Below, one piece after another: positions 1 through 8,987 of a DNA stretch of 64,000 nt (positions within the stretch are counted from its first letter, which is position 1; each line of letters starts with the position of its first letter). The stretch lies in contig NZ_ML708614.1 in assembly GCF_008831305.1 (NCBI RefSeq), forward strand, positions 124,001-188,000. The letters run 5' to 3'. The position numbers and the translations under genes were made by a program. Origin of the DNA: Kocuria coralli (GTDB lineage: Bacteria > Actinomycetota > Actinomycetes > Actinomycetales > Micrococcaceae). The notes under the pieces were generated by a model. That model saw nothing but the letters and a program-made list of their open reading frames with translations. It did not search any database and was not told where the DNA came from.

Positions 1-1047
1 GAGTTCAACACGGGCAAGACCGTGCTCAACGGCGCCGGTTTCTTCCAGATCAACGCACGGGAGGACGGCACCCGGTCGTCGTCGTCGGTGTCCTACCTCC
101 ATCCGATCGAGGCCGAGCGCACCAACCTGACCGTGCTGCCCGGCACCCAGGTGAAGGAGCTGATCTTCGACGGCGATCGGTGCACGGGCGTCTCGGTGGT
201 GGACAACGCCTTCGGCACCTCCCAACCCGTCCGTGCCCGCAAGGAGGTCGTGGTCAGCGCCGGGGCGATCGACTCCCCCAAGCTGCTCATGCTCTCGGGC
301 ATCGGGCCGGCCGGCCACCTGCGCGAGATGGGCGTCGAGGTCCGCGTCGACGCCCCGGGGGTGGGTGAGAACGTCCAGGACCACCCCGAAGGGGTGATCC
401 AGTGGGAGGCGAAACGGCCCATGGTCACCGAATCGACCCAGTGGTGGGAGATCGGGCTCTTCGCGCAGGTGGATCCCGGGACCGACCGGCCGGATCTGAT
501 GATGCACTACGGGTCGGTCACCTTCGACATGCACACCGTCCGGCAGGGCTACCCGACCTCGGACAACGCCTTCTGCCTGACGCCCAACGTCACGCACGCG
601 CGCTCCCGCGGGACCGTGCGGCTGCGCTCCAGGGACTTCCGCGACAAGCCCCGGTACGATCCCCGGTACTTCACCGACCCCGAGGGTTACGACCTGCGGA
701 TCATGACCGCCGGTTTCCGCAAGGCCCGCGAGATCGTGGCGCAGGGGCCGATGTCCGGATGGGCGGGCGAGGAGCTGTTCCCGGGCGAGGACGTTCAGAC
801 GGACGAGCAGTTCGCGGACTACATCCGCCGCACCCACAACACCGTGTACCACCCCGCCGGCTCGGTCCGCATGGGCGCCGTCGACGACCCCATGTCCCCC
901 CTCGATCCGCAGCTGCGGGTCAAGGGCGTACGGGGCCTGAGGGTCGCCGACGCCTCCGTGATGCCCGAGCTGGTGACGGTGAACCCGAACATCACGGTGT
1001 TCATGATCGGCGAGCGCGCTGCGGAGCTCATCGCGCAGGACGGCTGA
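1..1047 (+). CDS. GMC-family FAD oxidoreductase (choline/alcohol dehydrogenase type), 5' truncated by the window edge
   Basis: The reading frame is already open at base 1, so only the C-terminal part (349 residues) is visible; the N-terminal Rossmann FAD-binding motif lies outside. The visible part has typical GMC features: SAGAIDSPKLLMLSGIG in the FAD domain, the catalytic histidine in YHPAGSVRMG near the C-terminus, and the closing LRVADASVMP and NPNIT motifs with the second active-site polar residue (N). GMC enzymes oxidise alcohol groups of choline-like or other primary alcohols with FAD. The substrate cannot be read from this fragment. The gene converges with the next gene on the minus strand across only 13 bases. 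Confidence 0.85.
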   Translation, partial: EFNTGKTVLNGAGFFQINAREDGTRSSSSVSYLHPIEAERTNLTVLPGTQVKELIFDGDRCTGVSVVDNAFGTSQPVRARKEVVVSAGAIDSPKLLMLSGIGPAGHLREMGVEVRVDAPGVGENVQDHPEGVIQWEAKRPMVTESTQWWEIGLFAQVDPGTDRPDLMMHYGSVTFDMHTVRQGYPTSDNAFCLTPNVTHARSRGTVRLRSRDFRDKPRYDPRYFTDPEGYDLRIMTAGFRKAREIVAQGPMSGWAGEELFPGEDVQTDEQFADYIRRTHNTVYHPAGSVRMGAVDDPMSPLDPQLRVKGVRGLRVADASVMPELVTVNPNITVFMIGERAAELIAQDG

Positions 1048-1060
1048 GCTCCGGCGGGCG

Positions 1061-4000
1061 TCAGCCCATCAGCTTGGCGACCAGGATCCGGGCGAAGTCC
1101 TCCGTGATGTCCCCGTAGTTCAGGGAGAAGTCCTCGTCCACGCGCGTGGGCAGCACGCCCGAGCACAGCACCGTCGCACGGGCGTAGAGCCCGGGCAGCT
1201 CGGCGCCGATGGGCACGGACAGCAGCTGCAGCTCCTCGTCCCAGGACACCAGCGGCCGGCCCGCCTGGCGTGCCGCCAGGTGCTTGCCCAGCCCGGAGTT
1301 CACGAGGCGGCCGTGACCGGACTCGACGTCGGCCTCCGTGCGGAAGACGTAACGGGTGCGGTGATGATGGTTGATCCGGTACATCCCCGGCTGCTCGCGG
1401 TCCGTCGTGGCACGCCAGGTGGCGTCGCCGGCCTCGAACCGCTCCGCCACGCCGTTGTACTGCATCTCGACCCGCGGCAGGCCCGCCTCCACGGTGGACA
1501 GCGGTGCCAGGGTGTCGAGCATGACCGGGCCTGCCTCGTACACCACGTCGCACAGCCCGTCCGGCAGGGCCTCCTGCAGGCGTTCGAGGTCGACGTCCTG
1601 GACCAGCGAGGAGGAGTGGTCCTCCGGGGACAGCGTCACCAGGGCGCCGCCCTGCGCCGCGGCGGCCTCGGACACCACGGTCTCCTTGTCCGGGGTCCAA
1701 CCACCGGTCAGCAGGATCGAACCGTCCACGAGCTGCGTCAGCGCGGGCGAGCAGACCTGCCAGCGGCGCACCATCCAGTTCTCATCCCGGACGACCTCCA
1801 GGAACCCGAGAGCGAGCAGATGGCCCACGAACCACTCCTCGAACCGTTCGGTGTCCACCAGCTGGCGCGCCACGATGGACAACGACGAGCGCTTCCCGCC
1901 GCCCAGGAAGGTCAGCACGTCCCGGAACGGCGCCCACGAGGTGGGGTGCTCGCCCTGCTCCGGGCCGATGAACTGCAGGGCCTCGACCGAGCCCGCCTCC
2001 GACACGGCGGAGAGCTTGGTCAGCCGGCCCGGGTAGCGCTTCTCCAGCCCGCAGTCGCGGCAGCGGCCGAACACCCACGGCGCCTTGGCCTTGGGGTCCA
2101 TGGGAGGGAGCACGATCCGGTGCTTGCCGGTGGCCAGGCACGACGGCCCTTCGTGCTCCGGCAGCTCGTTCTCCCGGGAGACCCACAACTGGCCCTCGGC
2201 GGAGTGCCAGCCCGCGACGGTGGGCAGCTCGACCGCCGAAAGCTCGGCCGGCGGAGCCTCGATCGGGTCCAGGTTGTTGAACGCGCCCTGCACGTACTCG
2301 TCCGGCAGCTCCGCGACGGTTGCCGCGGTGACGGGCCACAGGGCGTCGTCGCCGGTGTGCACCATCTCCCCCTCGTAGCCGAGGGAACGCTGGGTCATGT
2401 AGAACGAGCAGTCGCGCACCGAGTAGTGCACCCGCTGCTTGACCGTGCGCCCGGCCTTGAGTACCAGGACGTAGTCGTTGGGCTTGACGCCCCCGGCGGG
2501 CGCAGCCATCGGGGTGCCCCCGGTCGAGATCTGGAACGGGGGCACGACTCCTTCGGCGAGCTTGTGCCGCTGCAACCGGAACGTCTCCTGGTGCCGCCAC
2601 TCGACCTCCAGCGTCAGGGGGTCGTCCGAGTCCGAGACCACGGTGATCTGAGGCGGGTTCTGCGCCGACCAGCGCACCACATCGCCCGGGATGCGCAGCC
2701 CCCCGGACAGCCGCACGGTGGGCGCCAGGCGCGGCACCAGCCCGGAGAAGTTGTCGTTGACGGTCAGCTCGGGGTTGCCGGCGCGCAGCACCTGGACGTC
2801 GTCGAACATGGCCCAGCCCTCGGGCAGGCCGGCGGTCCCCGCCGGGACGAACGTGTAGTCGGGTGAGGCCGAATCGTTCAGGATCGACCGCATCTGGGCG
2901 AGCATGGGTTCCTCGTCGCGCACCAGGACGCGGCACGGCCAGGCCGCGGGGATGTGGTCCACGGAGATGAACGTGTCCGAGAACGCGTCCTTGGCGAAGA
3001 CGACGACGGGCCGCGCGGTGCGCTCGAACCGGTGCGCCCCCGCGGACAGCTTGAGTTCGCCGGCGAGCAGGGACGACGGCTCGATCCTGGCCGTCAGTGC
3101 GGAGATCCCCAGGTAGGCGTCCCCGATGTAGGACAGGAACAGGGTGCGGGGCCCGGCTGTGGTCTCCAGCTCCACCTCGCGGTCCATCATGAACCGCTTG
3201 GGCACCACGAAACCGAACTCGAAGACCGTATTTCCGATGTAGTCCATCGAGTCGACCAGGGCCAGGGATGCCGAGTGCTGCCCCGGTTTGCTCGAGACCG
3301 ACCGGGTGACGGGCGTCGGCCCTCCCGCTTCCGCCCGGGACTTCTCCCAGCGCGCCAGCTCGGCGCGGGCGACCTCCAGGCCCGGGTATCGGGTCACGGA
3401 GGTCGACCAGATCTGGCGCATGGACTTGGAGACGTCCGTGTCCGCCACGTCCAGCCAGAAGTCCACGTAGACGCCCAGCTCCTCGGGCGAGAGCCCCTGG
3501 GCGGTGGTCAGCTGCATGTCCGCGAACATCTGGTGCAGCTGCCGGCGTTCGGAGTCCCCCAGCAGGCTCTGGGTCAGGGCCAGGCCGACCGGTCGCTGAT
3601 TGAGGGCGTCGCCCACCGGCAGCCCGACCTCGCCGTCGCGCAGTTCGAGCCAGTAGCGCAGCGCGTCCCAGTAGGCCTCGGTGTCCTTCTTGAACGAGGA
3701 CTCCAGTGCCTTGGCGTTGTCCTGGCCGGCGTGCAGCAGCACGGCCAGCGGGAGGTAGAACGCCGAGGCCGACTTGTTCCCGGTCTGCGATGCCAGCCTG
3801 GACGTGTGCCGCCCGGCCAGGGCGAACAGGGCGAGCAGGGCGATGATCGGCGGCGGGGCCAGCTCGGAGAGCGTGTCCAGCTGCCGGCGGGAGTCGCGGT
3901 ACCAGAACGTGGTCAGCCGGGTGAAGGTCTCGAAGACCGGGGTCCGCGAGCCGTCCAGCACCAGCAGCGGGGTCACGGAGTCCGCGATGGCGCGCAACGT

Positions 4001-4198
4001 CGCGGGTCCGTCGAGCCCGTACGGCTCCCCGATGCGGGCCAGCGCCTTCTCGTCCAGGTCCAGGAACACCAGTTCCCCGGCTTTGTCCTCCCCGTAGAAC
4101 GCCGCGCACACGGCGTCGTTCCATTTGAGGTACTCGGTCTCGGCCTCGTTTCGCGCGATGCGATGCTGGCCCAGTGCGAGCGTTTGGGTTTCGGACAC
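1061..4198 (-). CDS. Large protein of unknown function with a zinc-ribbon-like motif, divergent partner of the SNF2 ATPase
   Basis: I do not recognise this 1045-residue protein as a named family. It starts with GTG, preceded by a good GGAGG site. The N-terminal third is helical with a hydrophobic stretch (PPPIIALLALFALAG, about residues 115-130) that looks too short for a signal anchor. The middle is beta-rich. Around residues 685-715 a Cys...His pair is followed by CRDC, a likely zinc-binding element. After it, about residues 770-850, the pattern suggests a winged-helix-like segment. The C-terminus is Trp/Tyr/His-rich. The gene is transcribed divergently from the SNF2 gene across 202 bases, which suggests the two products work together. 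Base composition looks like the neighbours. A role in defence or DNA maintenance is inference only. Confidence 0.8.
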   Translation of the reverse strand: MSETQTLALGQHRIARNEAETEYLKWNDAVCAAFYGEDKAGELVFLDLDEKALARIGEPYGLDGPATLRAIADSVTPLLVLDGSRTPVFETFTRLTTFWYRDSRRQLDTLSELAPPPIIALLALFALAGRHTSRLASQTGNKSASAFYLPLAVLLHAGQDNAKALESSFKKDTEAYWDALRYWLELRDGEVGLPVGDALNQRPVGLALTQSLLGDSERRQLHQMFADMQLTTAQGLSPEELGVYVDFWLDVADTDVSKSMRQIWSTSVTRYPGLEVARAELARWEKSRAEAGGPTPVTRSVSSKPGQHSASLALVDSMDYIGNTVFEFGFVVPKRFMMDREVELETTAGPRTLFLSYIGDAYLGISALTARIEPSSLLAGELKLSAGAHRFERTARPVVVFAKDAFSDTFISVDHIPAAWPCRVLVRDEEPMLAQMRSILNDSASPDYTFVPAGTAGLPEGWAMFDDVQVLRAGNPELTVNDNFSGLVPRLAPTVRLSGGLRIPGDVVRWSAQNPPQITVVSDSDDPLTLEVEWRHQETFRLQRHKLAEGVVPPFQISTGGTPMAAPAGGVKPNDYVLVLKAGRTVKQRVHYSVRDCSFYMTQRSLGYEGEMVHTGDDALWPVTAATVAELPDEYVQGAFNNLDPIEAPPAELSAVELPTVAGWHSAEGQLWVSRENELPEHEGPSCLATGKHRIVLPPMDPKAKAPWVFGRCRDCGLEKRYPGRLTKLSAVSEAGSVEALQFIGPEQGEHPTSWAPFRDVLTFLGGGKRSSLSIVARQLVDTERFEEWFVGHLLALGFLEVVRDENWMVRRWQVCSPALTQLVDGSILLTGGWTPDKETVVSEAAAAQGGALVTLSPEDHSSSLVQDVDLERLQEALPDGLCDVVYEAGPVMLDTLAPLSTVEAGLPRVEMQYNGVAERFEAGDATWRATTDREQPGMYRINHHHRTRYVFRTEADVESGHGRLVNSGLGKHLAARQAGRPLVSWDEELQLLSVPIGAELPGLYARATVLCSGVLPTRVDEDFSLNYGDITEDFARILVAKLMG

Positions 4199-4364
4199 TG
4201 CCCCTCCGTCTGCGGCTGCGCGGCCGCCGTCATGCTTGGTGAGAACCTCGGTAGAACAACTCGTTACAACAACACCGTCCCCGGGACTGCAGCCGCTGGG
4301 AGGGCCGAGGTACGAACGGGGACGGATACCGAGTATAGGCGCGCGGCACCGGGGCGATCACCGC

Positions 4365-4400
4365 TTCTGCCTGTCCTCCCCCGCAACTAGAATGTCCTGA
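4365..4400 (+). promoter_or_regulatory. Putative promoter of the SNF2 gene, leaderless
   Basis: A strong -10 hexamer TAGAAT sits at 4388-4393, with a weak TTCTGC at the -35 position 17 bases upstream. The expected transcription start falls on or next to the ATG at 4401, and no Shine-Dalgarno sequence precedes that ATG, so the transcript is probably leaderless. On the opposite strand a possible -10 TATACT (plus positions 4332-4337) could serve the divergent 1045-residue gene. The two promoters would share this 202-base gap. Predicted by eye. Confidence 0.45.
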
Positions 4401-7400
4401 ATGACCACTTCTGCCACCGCGCCTGCGACAGGAACCGGCTCGTCCCCATGGCAGCGCGCGCTGGCCTCGGTGCTCGACGACGACGTCCTGGCGGACGAGG
4501 TCGAGGGCTCCTCCCGGGAGACCCCCTCCATCGGCCTGGAGTTCGACCTGCAGCTGCCGGTGCTGCGCAGGGTTCGCCGGGAGTCCGCCGGCGCGCCGTA
4601 CACGCTGGGGATGCGGCCGGTGCGCCGCGGCCGCAGGGGGGAATGGATCCGCGGCGGGCTGGACTGGGAGAAAGTGGCCGATGCGGGTGTCTCGGGGCTG
4701 CTGACCCCGGAGCAGGCCGACTGGTTCGACGAGATCCGGGCCCTGGCCAACGTGCGTTCCCGGCACGTGGTGCACGATCGCCACTGGGTCTACCTGGAGC
4801 ACTACGAATCCCCCGTGCTGTGGTCCCTCCTGGGCCGGGCGGGTGAGCTGAACGTCGAGTTCGTCAGCAAGGACCGCGGACAGCCCGTGCGCGTGGCCCC
4901 GCCGGGGAGGTTCCAGATCGACCTGGTGCACGACGAGGACGAGGATCTCCTGCTGCATCCCGAAGTGGTCACGGGCGAGGGCCGGGACGCCGAGCGCAGA
5001 CCCCTGGACTCGGCCGGGATCGTGGGCGCCCCGGGGCACGGCGTGTTCTTCCCGGAGGCCACCCCGGACCAGTTGCGCGGCGCCGAGGACCTCAACGCCT
5101 TCCCCCTGACCCTGGTTCCGCTGAGCACCCGGCTGACCCGCGAGCAGCGCCAGTTCCTGGAGTCCACGCCCAAGGTCACGGTTCCGCGCGAGGAGATCCA
5201 GGAGTTCCTGGACCGGTGGTTCCCGCGCCTGCATCAGCGCATCGGCCTGACCAACGACGACGGCTCCATCGAACTGCCGGAGGTCGCCGCACCGGAGATG
5301 GTGCTGACGGTCACCCATGACGATCTGACCGTCCGGCTGGAATGGGAATGGGAATACAGCCAGGGGGGACAGCGCGTCCGGCTGCCGTTCCGCCCGCTCG
5401 ATCCCCTCGGTACGGAACCGGTCAAACGCGAGTCCACGTGGGAGACCGCCATGACCAAGGCCGTCACCCGCCGGATCCCCGACCTGGAGTTCCGCCGCTC
5501 GGCCTACGTGGGCTACGACGCCGTGGTCCTGCTGCGCGACTGGCTGCCCGAGCTGGAGAAGGTCCACGACCTGCGGGTCGCCGTCACCGGAACCGCCCCC
5601 GCCTACCGGCCCGCCCAGCAGCCGCCGGAGATCACGGTCTCCACGCTGCCCAGCGATCGGCGGGACTGGTTCGACCTGGGGGTCACGGTGCGCGTGGGCG
5701 ACTTCTACGTTCCCTTCGCGGACGTCTTCCGCGCCCTGGCTCAGGGCCAGGACGTGATGATGCTGCCGGACGGCTCCTGGTTCGCCCTGGACGCCCCGCG
5801 GTTCGAACAGCTGCGCGAGCTGCTGCGCGAGGCCAGGTCCCTGCAGGAGACCCCCGGCGACGAGCTGCGGATCTCCAAGCACCAGCTGGGCCTGTGGCAG
5901 GAACTGGAGGAGCTGTCCGACCGCAGCGAGACCGTGAGCCAGTGGAAGCAGGCCGTCGCCCGGCTGGCCGAGCGCGAACCCGCCGACCCGATCCCCGTGC
6001 CGGATGCCCTGACGGCGGATCTGCGCCCCTACCAGGTCGAGGGCTACCGCTGGCTGTGCGCCCTGCGGGAGCTGGACCTGGGCGGGATCCTCGCCGATGA
6101 CATGGGCCTGGGCAAGACCGTCCAGGTCATCGCCATGTTCGTGCGCACCCTGGCCGAGGCGCCCGCCACCACCCGGCCCTTCCTGGTGGTGGCCCCGACC
6201 TCCGTCGTGCCCAACTGGGTCTCCGAGATCCGGAAGTTCGCTCCCGGCCTGCGCGTGTCCGCAGCCTCCGGCACGGCCCAGGGGTCCGGTGAGTCGCCCG
6301 AGACGCTGGCCGCGGGCAACGACGTCGTGATCACCTCCTATACCCTGCTCCGCCTGGACGAGGCGCTGTGGACCCGGCCCGACTGGGAGTCGGTGATCCT
6401 GGACGAGGCGCAGTTCCTCAAGAACCCGCGGACCCAGGCTCACAAGGCCGCCCGGGACCTGAGGACCAGGACCACGATCGCCGTCACGGGCACGCCCCTG
6501 GAGAACGGCCTGACCGACCTGTGGGCCCTGCTGAGCCTGACCGCCCCCGGGCTGTTCCCCTCGAGACGGGAGTTCGTGGAGACCTACCAGCGGCCCATCG
6601 AGGTCTCCTCCGACCGCCAGGCGCTCGCGCGGATGCGGCGCCGGATCTCCCCCTTCATGCTGCGGCGCACCAAGGACGCCGTGGACCTCCAGCTGCCGCC
6701 GAAGCTCGAGCAGACCCTGAACATCGAGCTGAGCGAGGAGCATCGCAAGCTCTACGACCTCCACCTGCAGCGCGAACGGTCCAAGGTTCTCCGGCTGCTG
6801 CCCGAGCTCAACCGAAACCGTTTCACGATCTTCAGCTCCCTGACCAAGCTGCGGCTCATGGCCCTGGACCCGTCGCTGGTCGACCCCGAGCTGGAGATCA
6901 GCTCCTCGAAGCTCGAGGCGCTGTTCGAGCATCTGCCGGAGATCGTGGCCGAGGGCCACCGGCCACTGGTCTTCTCCCAGTTCACCGGCTTCCTGAAACT
7001 GGCGGCGGCCCGCCTCAAGCGGCTGGGCATCCCGTATTCCTATCTGGACGGCTCGACCCGTGACCGCGGCGGTGCGATCGGACGGTACCGGGAGGGGACG
7101 TCGCACGTGTTCCTGATCTCGCTCAAGGCCGGCGGCACCGGCCTGAACCTCACCGAGGCCGACTACTGCTTCCTCCTGGATCCCTGGTGGAACCCCATGG
7201 CGGAGAACCAGGCCGTGGACCGCGCGCATCGCATCGGGCAGGACCGGAAGGTCATGGTGTACCGCCTGGTGGCGAGCGGGACCATCGAGGAGAAGGTGAT
7301 GGAGCTCAAGCACCGCAAGGCCCGGCTCTTCGACAGCGTCATGGACGACGACGGGACCTTCTCCTCAGCTCTCACGGAGCAGGACGTCATGGATCTTTTT

Positions 7401-7409
7401 GCGGGATGA
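4401..7409 (+). CDS. SNF2-family DNA-dependent ATPase/helicase (HepA/RapA-like superfamily 2)
   Basis: This 1002-residue protein has a complete SNF2 motor in its C-terminal half: LRPYQVEGYRWL (motif Q/I region, about residue 535), Walker A DDMGLGKT (about 565), the DEAQ box (about 667), VTGTPLENGLTDLW (motif III region), and the second RecA lobe with LISLKAGGTGLNLTEAD and QAVDRAHRIGQ (motifs V and VI). Residues of about 420-480 (DWFDLGVTVRVGDFYVPF) resemble the bacterial SNF2-associated domain. The first 400 residues are not recognised, and I see no N-terminal SWIM zinc finger. SNF2 enzymes translocate on duplex DNA to remodel protein-DNA complexes. The divergent zinc-finger protein and the downstream 389-residue protein may be partners. 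Similar ATPases occur in several phage-defence systems, but that role is not shown here. Confidence 0.92.
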   Translation: MTTSATAPATGTGSSPWQRALASVLDDDVLADEVEGSSRETPSIGLEFDLQLPVLRRVRRESAGAPYTLGMRPVRRGRRGEWIRGGLDWEKVADAGVSGLLTPEQADWFDEIRALANVRSRHVVHDRHWVYLEHYESPVLWSLLGRAGELNVEFVSKDRGQPVRVAPPGRFQIDLVHDEDEDLLLHPEVVTGEGRDAERRPLDSAGIVGAPGHGVFFPEATPDQLRGAEDLNAFPLTLVPLSTRLTREQRQFLESTPKVTVPREEIQEFLDRWFPRLHQRIGLTNDDGSIELPEVAAPEMVLTVTHDDLTVRLEWEWEYSQGGQRVRLPFRPLDPLGTEPVKRESTWETAMTKAVTRRIPDLEFRRSAYVGYDAVVLLRDWLPELEKVHDLRVAVTGTAPAYRPAQQPPEITVSTLPSDRRDWFDLGVTVRVGDFYVPFADVFRALAQGQDVMMLPDGSWFALDAPRFEQLRELLREARSLQETPGDELRISKHQLGLWQELEELSDRSETVSQWKQAVARLAEREPADPIPVPDALTADLRPYQVEGYRWLCALRELDLGGILADDMGLGKTVQVIAMFVRTLAEAPATTRPFLVVAPTSVVPNWVSEIRKFAPGLRVSAASGTAQGSGESPETLAAGNDVVITSYTLLRLDEALWTRPDWESVILDEAQFLKNPRTQAHKAARDLRTRTTIAVTGTPLENGLTDLWALLSLTAPGLFPSRREFVETYQRPIEVSSDRQALARMRRRISPFMLRRTKDAVDLQLPPKLEQTLNIELSEEHRKLYDLHLQRERSKVLRLLPELNRNRFTIFSSLTKLRLMALDPSLVDPELEISSSKLEALFEHLPEIVAEGHRPLVFSQFTGFLKLAAARLKRLGIPYSYLDGSTRDRGGAIGRYREGTSHVFLISLKAGGTGLNLTEADYCFLLDPWWNPMAENQAVDRAHRIGQDRKVMVYRLVASGTIEEKVMELKHRKARLFDSVMDDDGTFSSALTEQDVMDLFAG

Positions 7410-7508
7410 ATCACCTTGACTCGCCGGTAATCTCCGGAGCGAGATGTCACGTCAACAAAGTGCGAGAGTGTCACATTGCGGATGTTTCCCGGTTCCCATG
7501 GGATCCGG

Positions 7509-7523
7509 TATTGCAGTGCAATA
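7509..7523. promoter_or_regulatory. 15-bp palindrome, possible operator
   Basis: TATTGCAGTGCAATA is a perfect palindrome around a central G, 36 bases before the preferred start of the next gene and 100 bases after the SNF2 stop. Its position fits a repressor site or promoter element controlling the 389-residue protein separately from the SNF2 gene. Which regulator would bind it is unknown. Confidence 0.4.
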
Positions 7524-7559
7524 GCGTGAAGATGAATTCCTCAGGAGGTGTTTCCGGTA

Positions 7560-8729
7560 GTGTCCACATCACCATCCGGCCTCCCGCGCTTCGCTGACCA
7601 GCACGGCCCTCTCATCGCCGACATGGTCGACAGCGGGCTGCGCCCGGATCAGATCCGCCACCGTTTCCTCCTCCTGCACCCCGACGAGTCACCGGGAGTG
7701 CTCGACGAGTTCCTGAACCGGATCAGCTCCAGGTACTCCGCCGAAGAGGCCACCCGATTCACCGCCTCCTACTCGGAGGTGCAGATCCGCTCGGGCGTCG
7801 AGCTGGCCATCTCCGAGCAGCAGGGCCTGACCGGGGACTGGGTCGCGGCGTGCATGCTCGACGAACCCACCTTCAGCTCCGTCGAACGGCTCACCAGCAT
7901 CTGCGACCCGTCGGGCGAGACCACCCGCGTGGTGCTCGGAAGGATCGCCGCCACGCGCCAGGCCATCGACGACGGCCGCAAGTTCTCGCTGTCTCCCGAC
8001 GCCTACGAGCGGGTACGCCACGACATCGGCTCGCAGTCCGGGCTGGAGGATCCTCCGGCCTGGCCCGTTCCCTGGACCGAGGTGGCCTACCGGCTGGGCG
8101 GCGGCCTCTGGTACTGCGCCATGAAGTCCATCGGCCTGGAGGTCGGCTCCTCGGCCCGCGGCAGGCGCAACTGCCTGGACACGATGAAGTCCCGGAGCTC
8201 GCCGGATGCCGCCCTCGAGGTCCAGAAGCTCGACGATCCGGGCATCGGCGTGATCACCCCCGCCATGTCCTCCGCCGACCAGGTCCCCGAATCCGTGTGG
8301 GACCACCTCCGCGACCTGGTGGCCGAGGACCTGGAGGCCCTGCCCTGGAAGAGCCAGCTGGTGCTCAAGTACCACTGTCCCGGCCGGGTCACCCCGCCGT
8401 CGGCCTGGGCCGGCAACGGCCCCGAGGGGGTGACCTGCGCCATGTCGACCACCATCACGGTCCCGGCTGCCCTCTGGCCCTTGGACGAGGCCTACTTCGC
8501 GGAAGGTCACTGGCAGGAGCCCGCCACCTGGAGCCTGCCCTGGACGGCCGGTCCCCTGGAGCCCGTCACGGCCGCCGAGCGGATGATCGACGGCCTGCGG
8601 TTCGGGCGGCTGTGCACCAATCCCTACAGCTTCCGCTGGGGCACCGCCTCGATTCCGCAGCCCTCGGCCGACGACGGAGCGGACCAGCAGGACACTCCGG
8701 GTGACGTGATCCCGCTCCGCGCCCAGTAA
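7560..8729 (+). CDS. Protein of unknown function, third gene of the SNF2 locus
   Basis: This 389-residue protein is not recognised. I chose GTG 7560 because AGGAGG at 7543-7548 lies 11 bases upstream; the in-frame GTG at 7548 overlaps that ribosome site. There are no membrane segments or signal peptide. Around residues 165-205 the pattern WTEVAYRLGGGLWYCAMKSI followed by Gly-Leu resembles the small helix-turn-helix modules found as repeats beside homing endonucleases (LGxGxWxxAxxxxGL), so DNA binding is possible. The rest is rich in Trp and Pro, with no nuclease motif that I can identify. It lies 150 bases after the SNF2 gene in the same direction and may have its own promoter. Confidence 0.75.
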   Translation: MSTSPSGLPRFADQHGPLIADMVDSGLRPDQIRHRFLLLHPDESPGVLDEFLNRISSRYSAEEATRFTASYSEVQIRSGVELAISEQQGLTGDWVAACMLDEPTFSSVERLTSICDPSGETTRVVLGRIAATRQAIDDGRKFSLSPDAYERVRHDIGSQSGLEDPPAWPVPWTEVAYRLGGGLWYCAMKSIGLEVGSSARGRRNCLDTMKSRSSPDAALEVQKLDDPGIGVITPAMSSADQVPESVWDHLRDLVAEDLEALPWKSQLVLKYHCPGRVTPPSAWAGNGPEGVTCAMSTTITVPAALWPLDEAYFAEGHWQEPATWSLPWTAGPLEPVTAAERMIDGLRFGRLCTNPYSFRWGTASIPQPSADDGADQQDTPGDVIPLRAQ

Positions 8730-8808
8730 GGCGACCGCGCTGCGGCCAGGCCCCGTTACGAACGTCACGGAGCACCGGAGCGCGGATCCCGTAGACTGTT
8801 CCGGTCGA

Positions 8809-8921
8809 GTCGAAGGGGAGTAGTTCCACGCGCCGGTGAGGCGCAGCGGCCAGTCGACATACCGGATCTCTTGGAGGAGTCCCGGCTGGCCACCCGGCAA
8901 CGGGCGAACGAGACCTTCGGC
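8809..8921 (+). promoter_or_regulatory. yybP-ykoY family manganese riboswitch
   Basis: The element begins with an 8-bp closing helix: GTCGAAGG (8809-8816) pairs with CCTTCGGC (8914-8921) with one G-U pair. The family hallmark GGGGAGTAG follows at once (8815-8823). Then come a GCGCC/GGCGC hairpin (8830-8844), the conserved AGTCGACATAC segment, a CCCG/CGGG hairpin closed by a GCAA tetraloop (8893-8904), and the terminal signature CGAACGAGACC. This family senses Mn2+. It ends about 65 bases before the start of the ferritin/VIT transporter gene, so it should control that gene. A -10-like TAGACT (8792-8797) sits at the right distance to start a transcript at the first helix. Confidence 0.9.
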
Positions 8922-8987
8922 AGGGCGCACGCCCGTTCACCCGATATCGCCGCGCATGATTCGCGCGTCGAGGACAAGGACTCCTCC

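Noticed and set aside
1280-4390. Long plus-strand open frames across the 1045-residue gene
   Set aside because: They are rich in Arg, Gly and Pro without domains and mirror the codon pattern of the minus-strand gene.
4230-7313. 1027-residue minus-strand open frame opposite the SNF2 gene
   Set aside because: It is an antisense shadow: low-complexity Gly/Gln/His/Leu composition and no motifs, while the plus strand has complete SNF2 motifs.
8871-8987. Longer N-terminus of the ferritin-VIT protein starting at 8871
   Set aside because: The extra codons overlap the riboswitch and do not look like protein; ATG 8988 has a ribosome site and fits the family.
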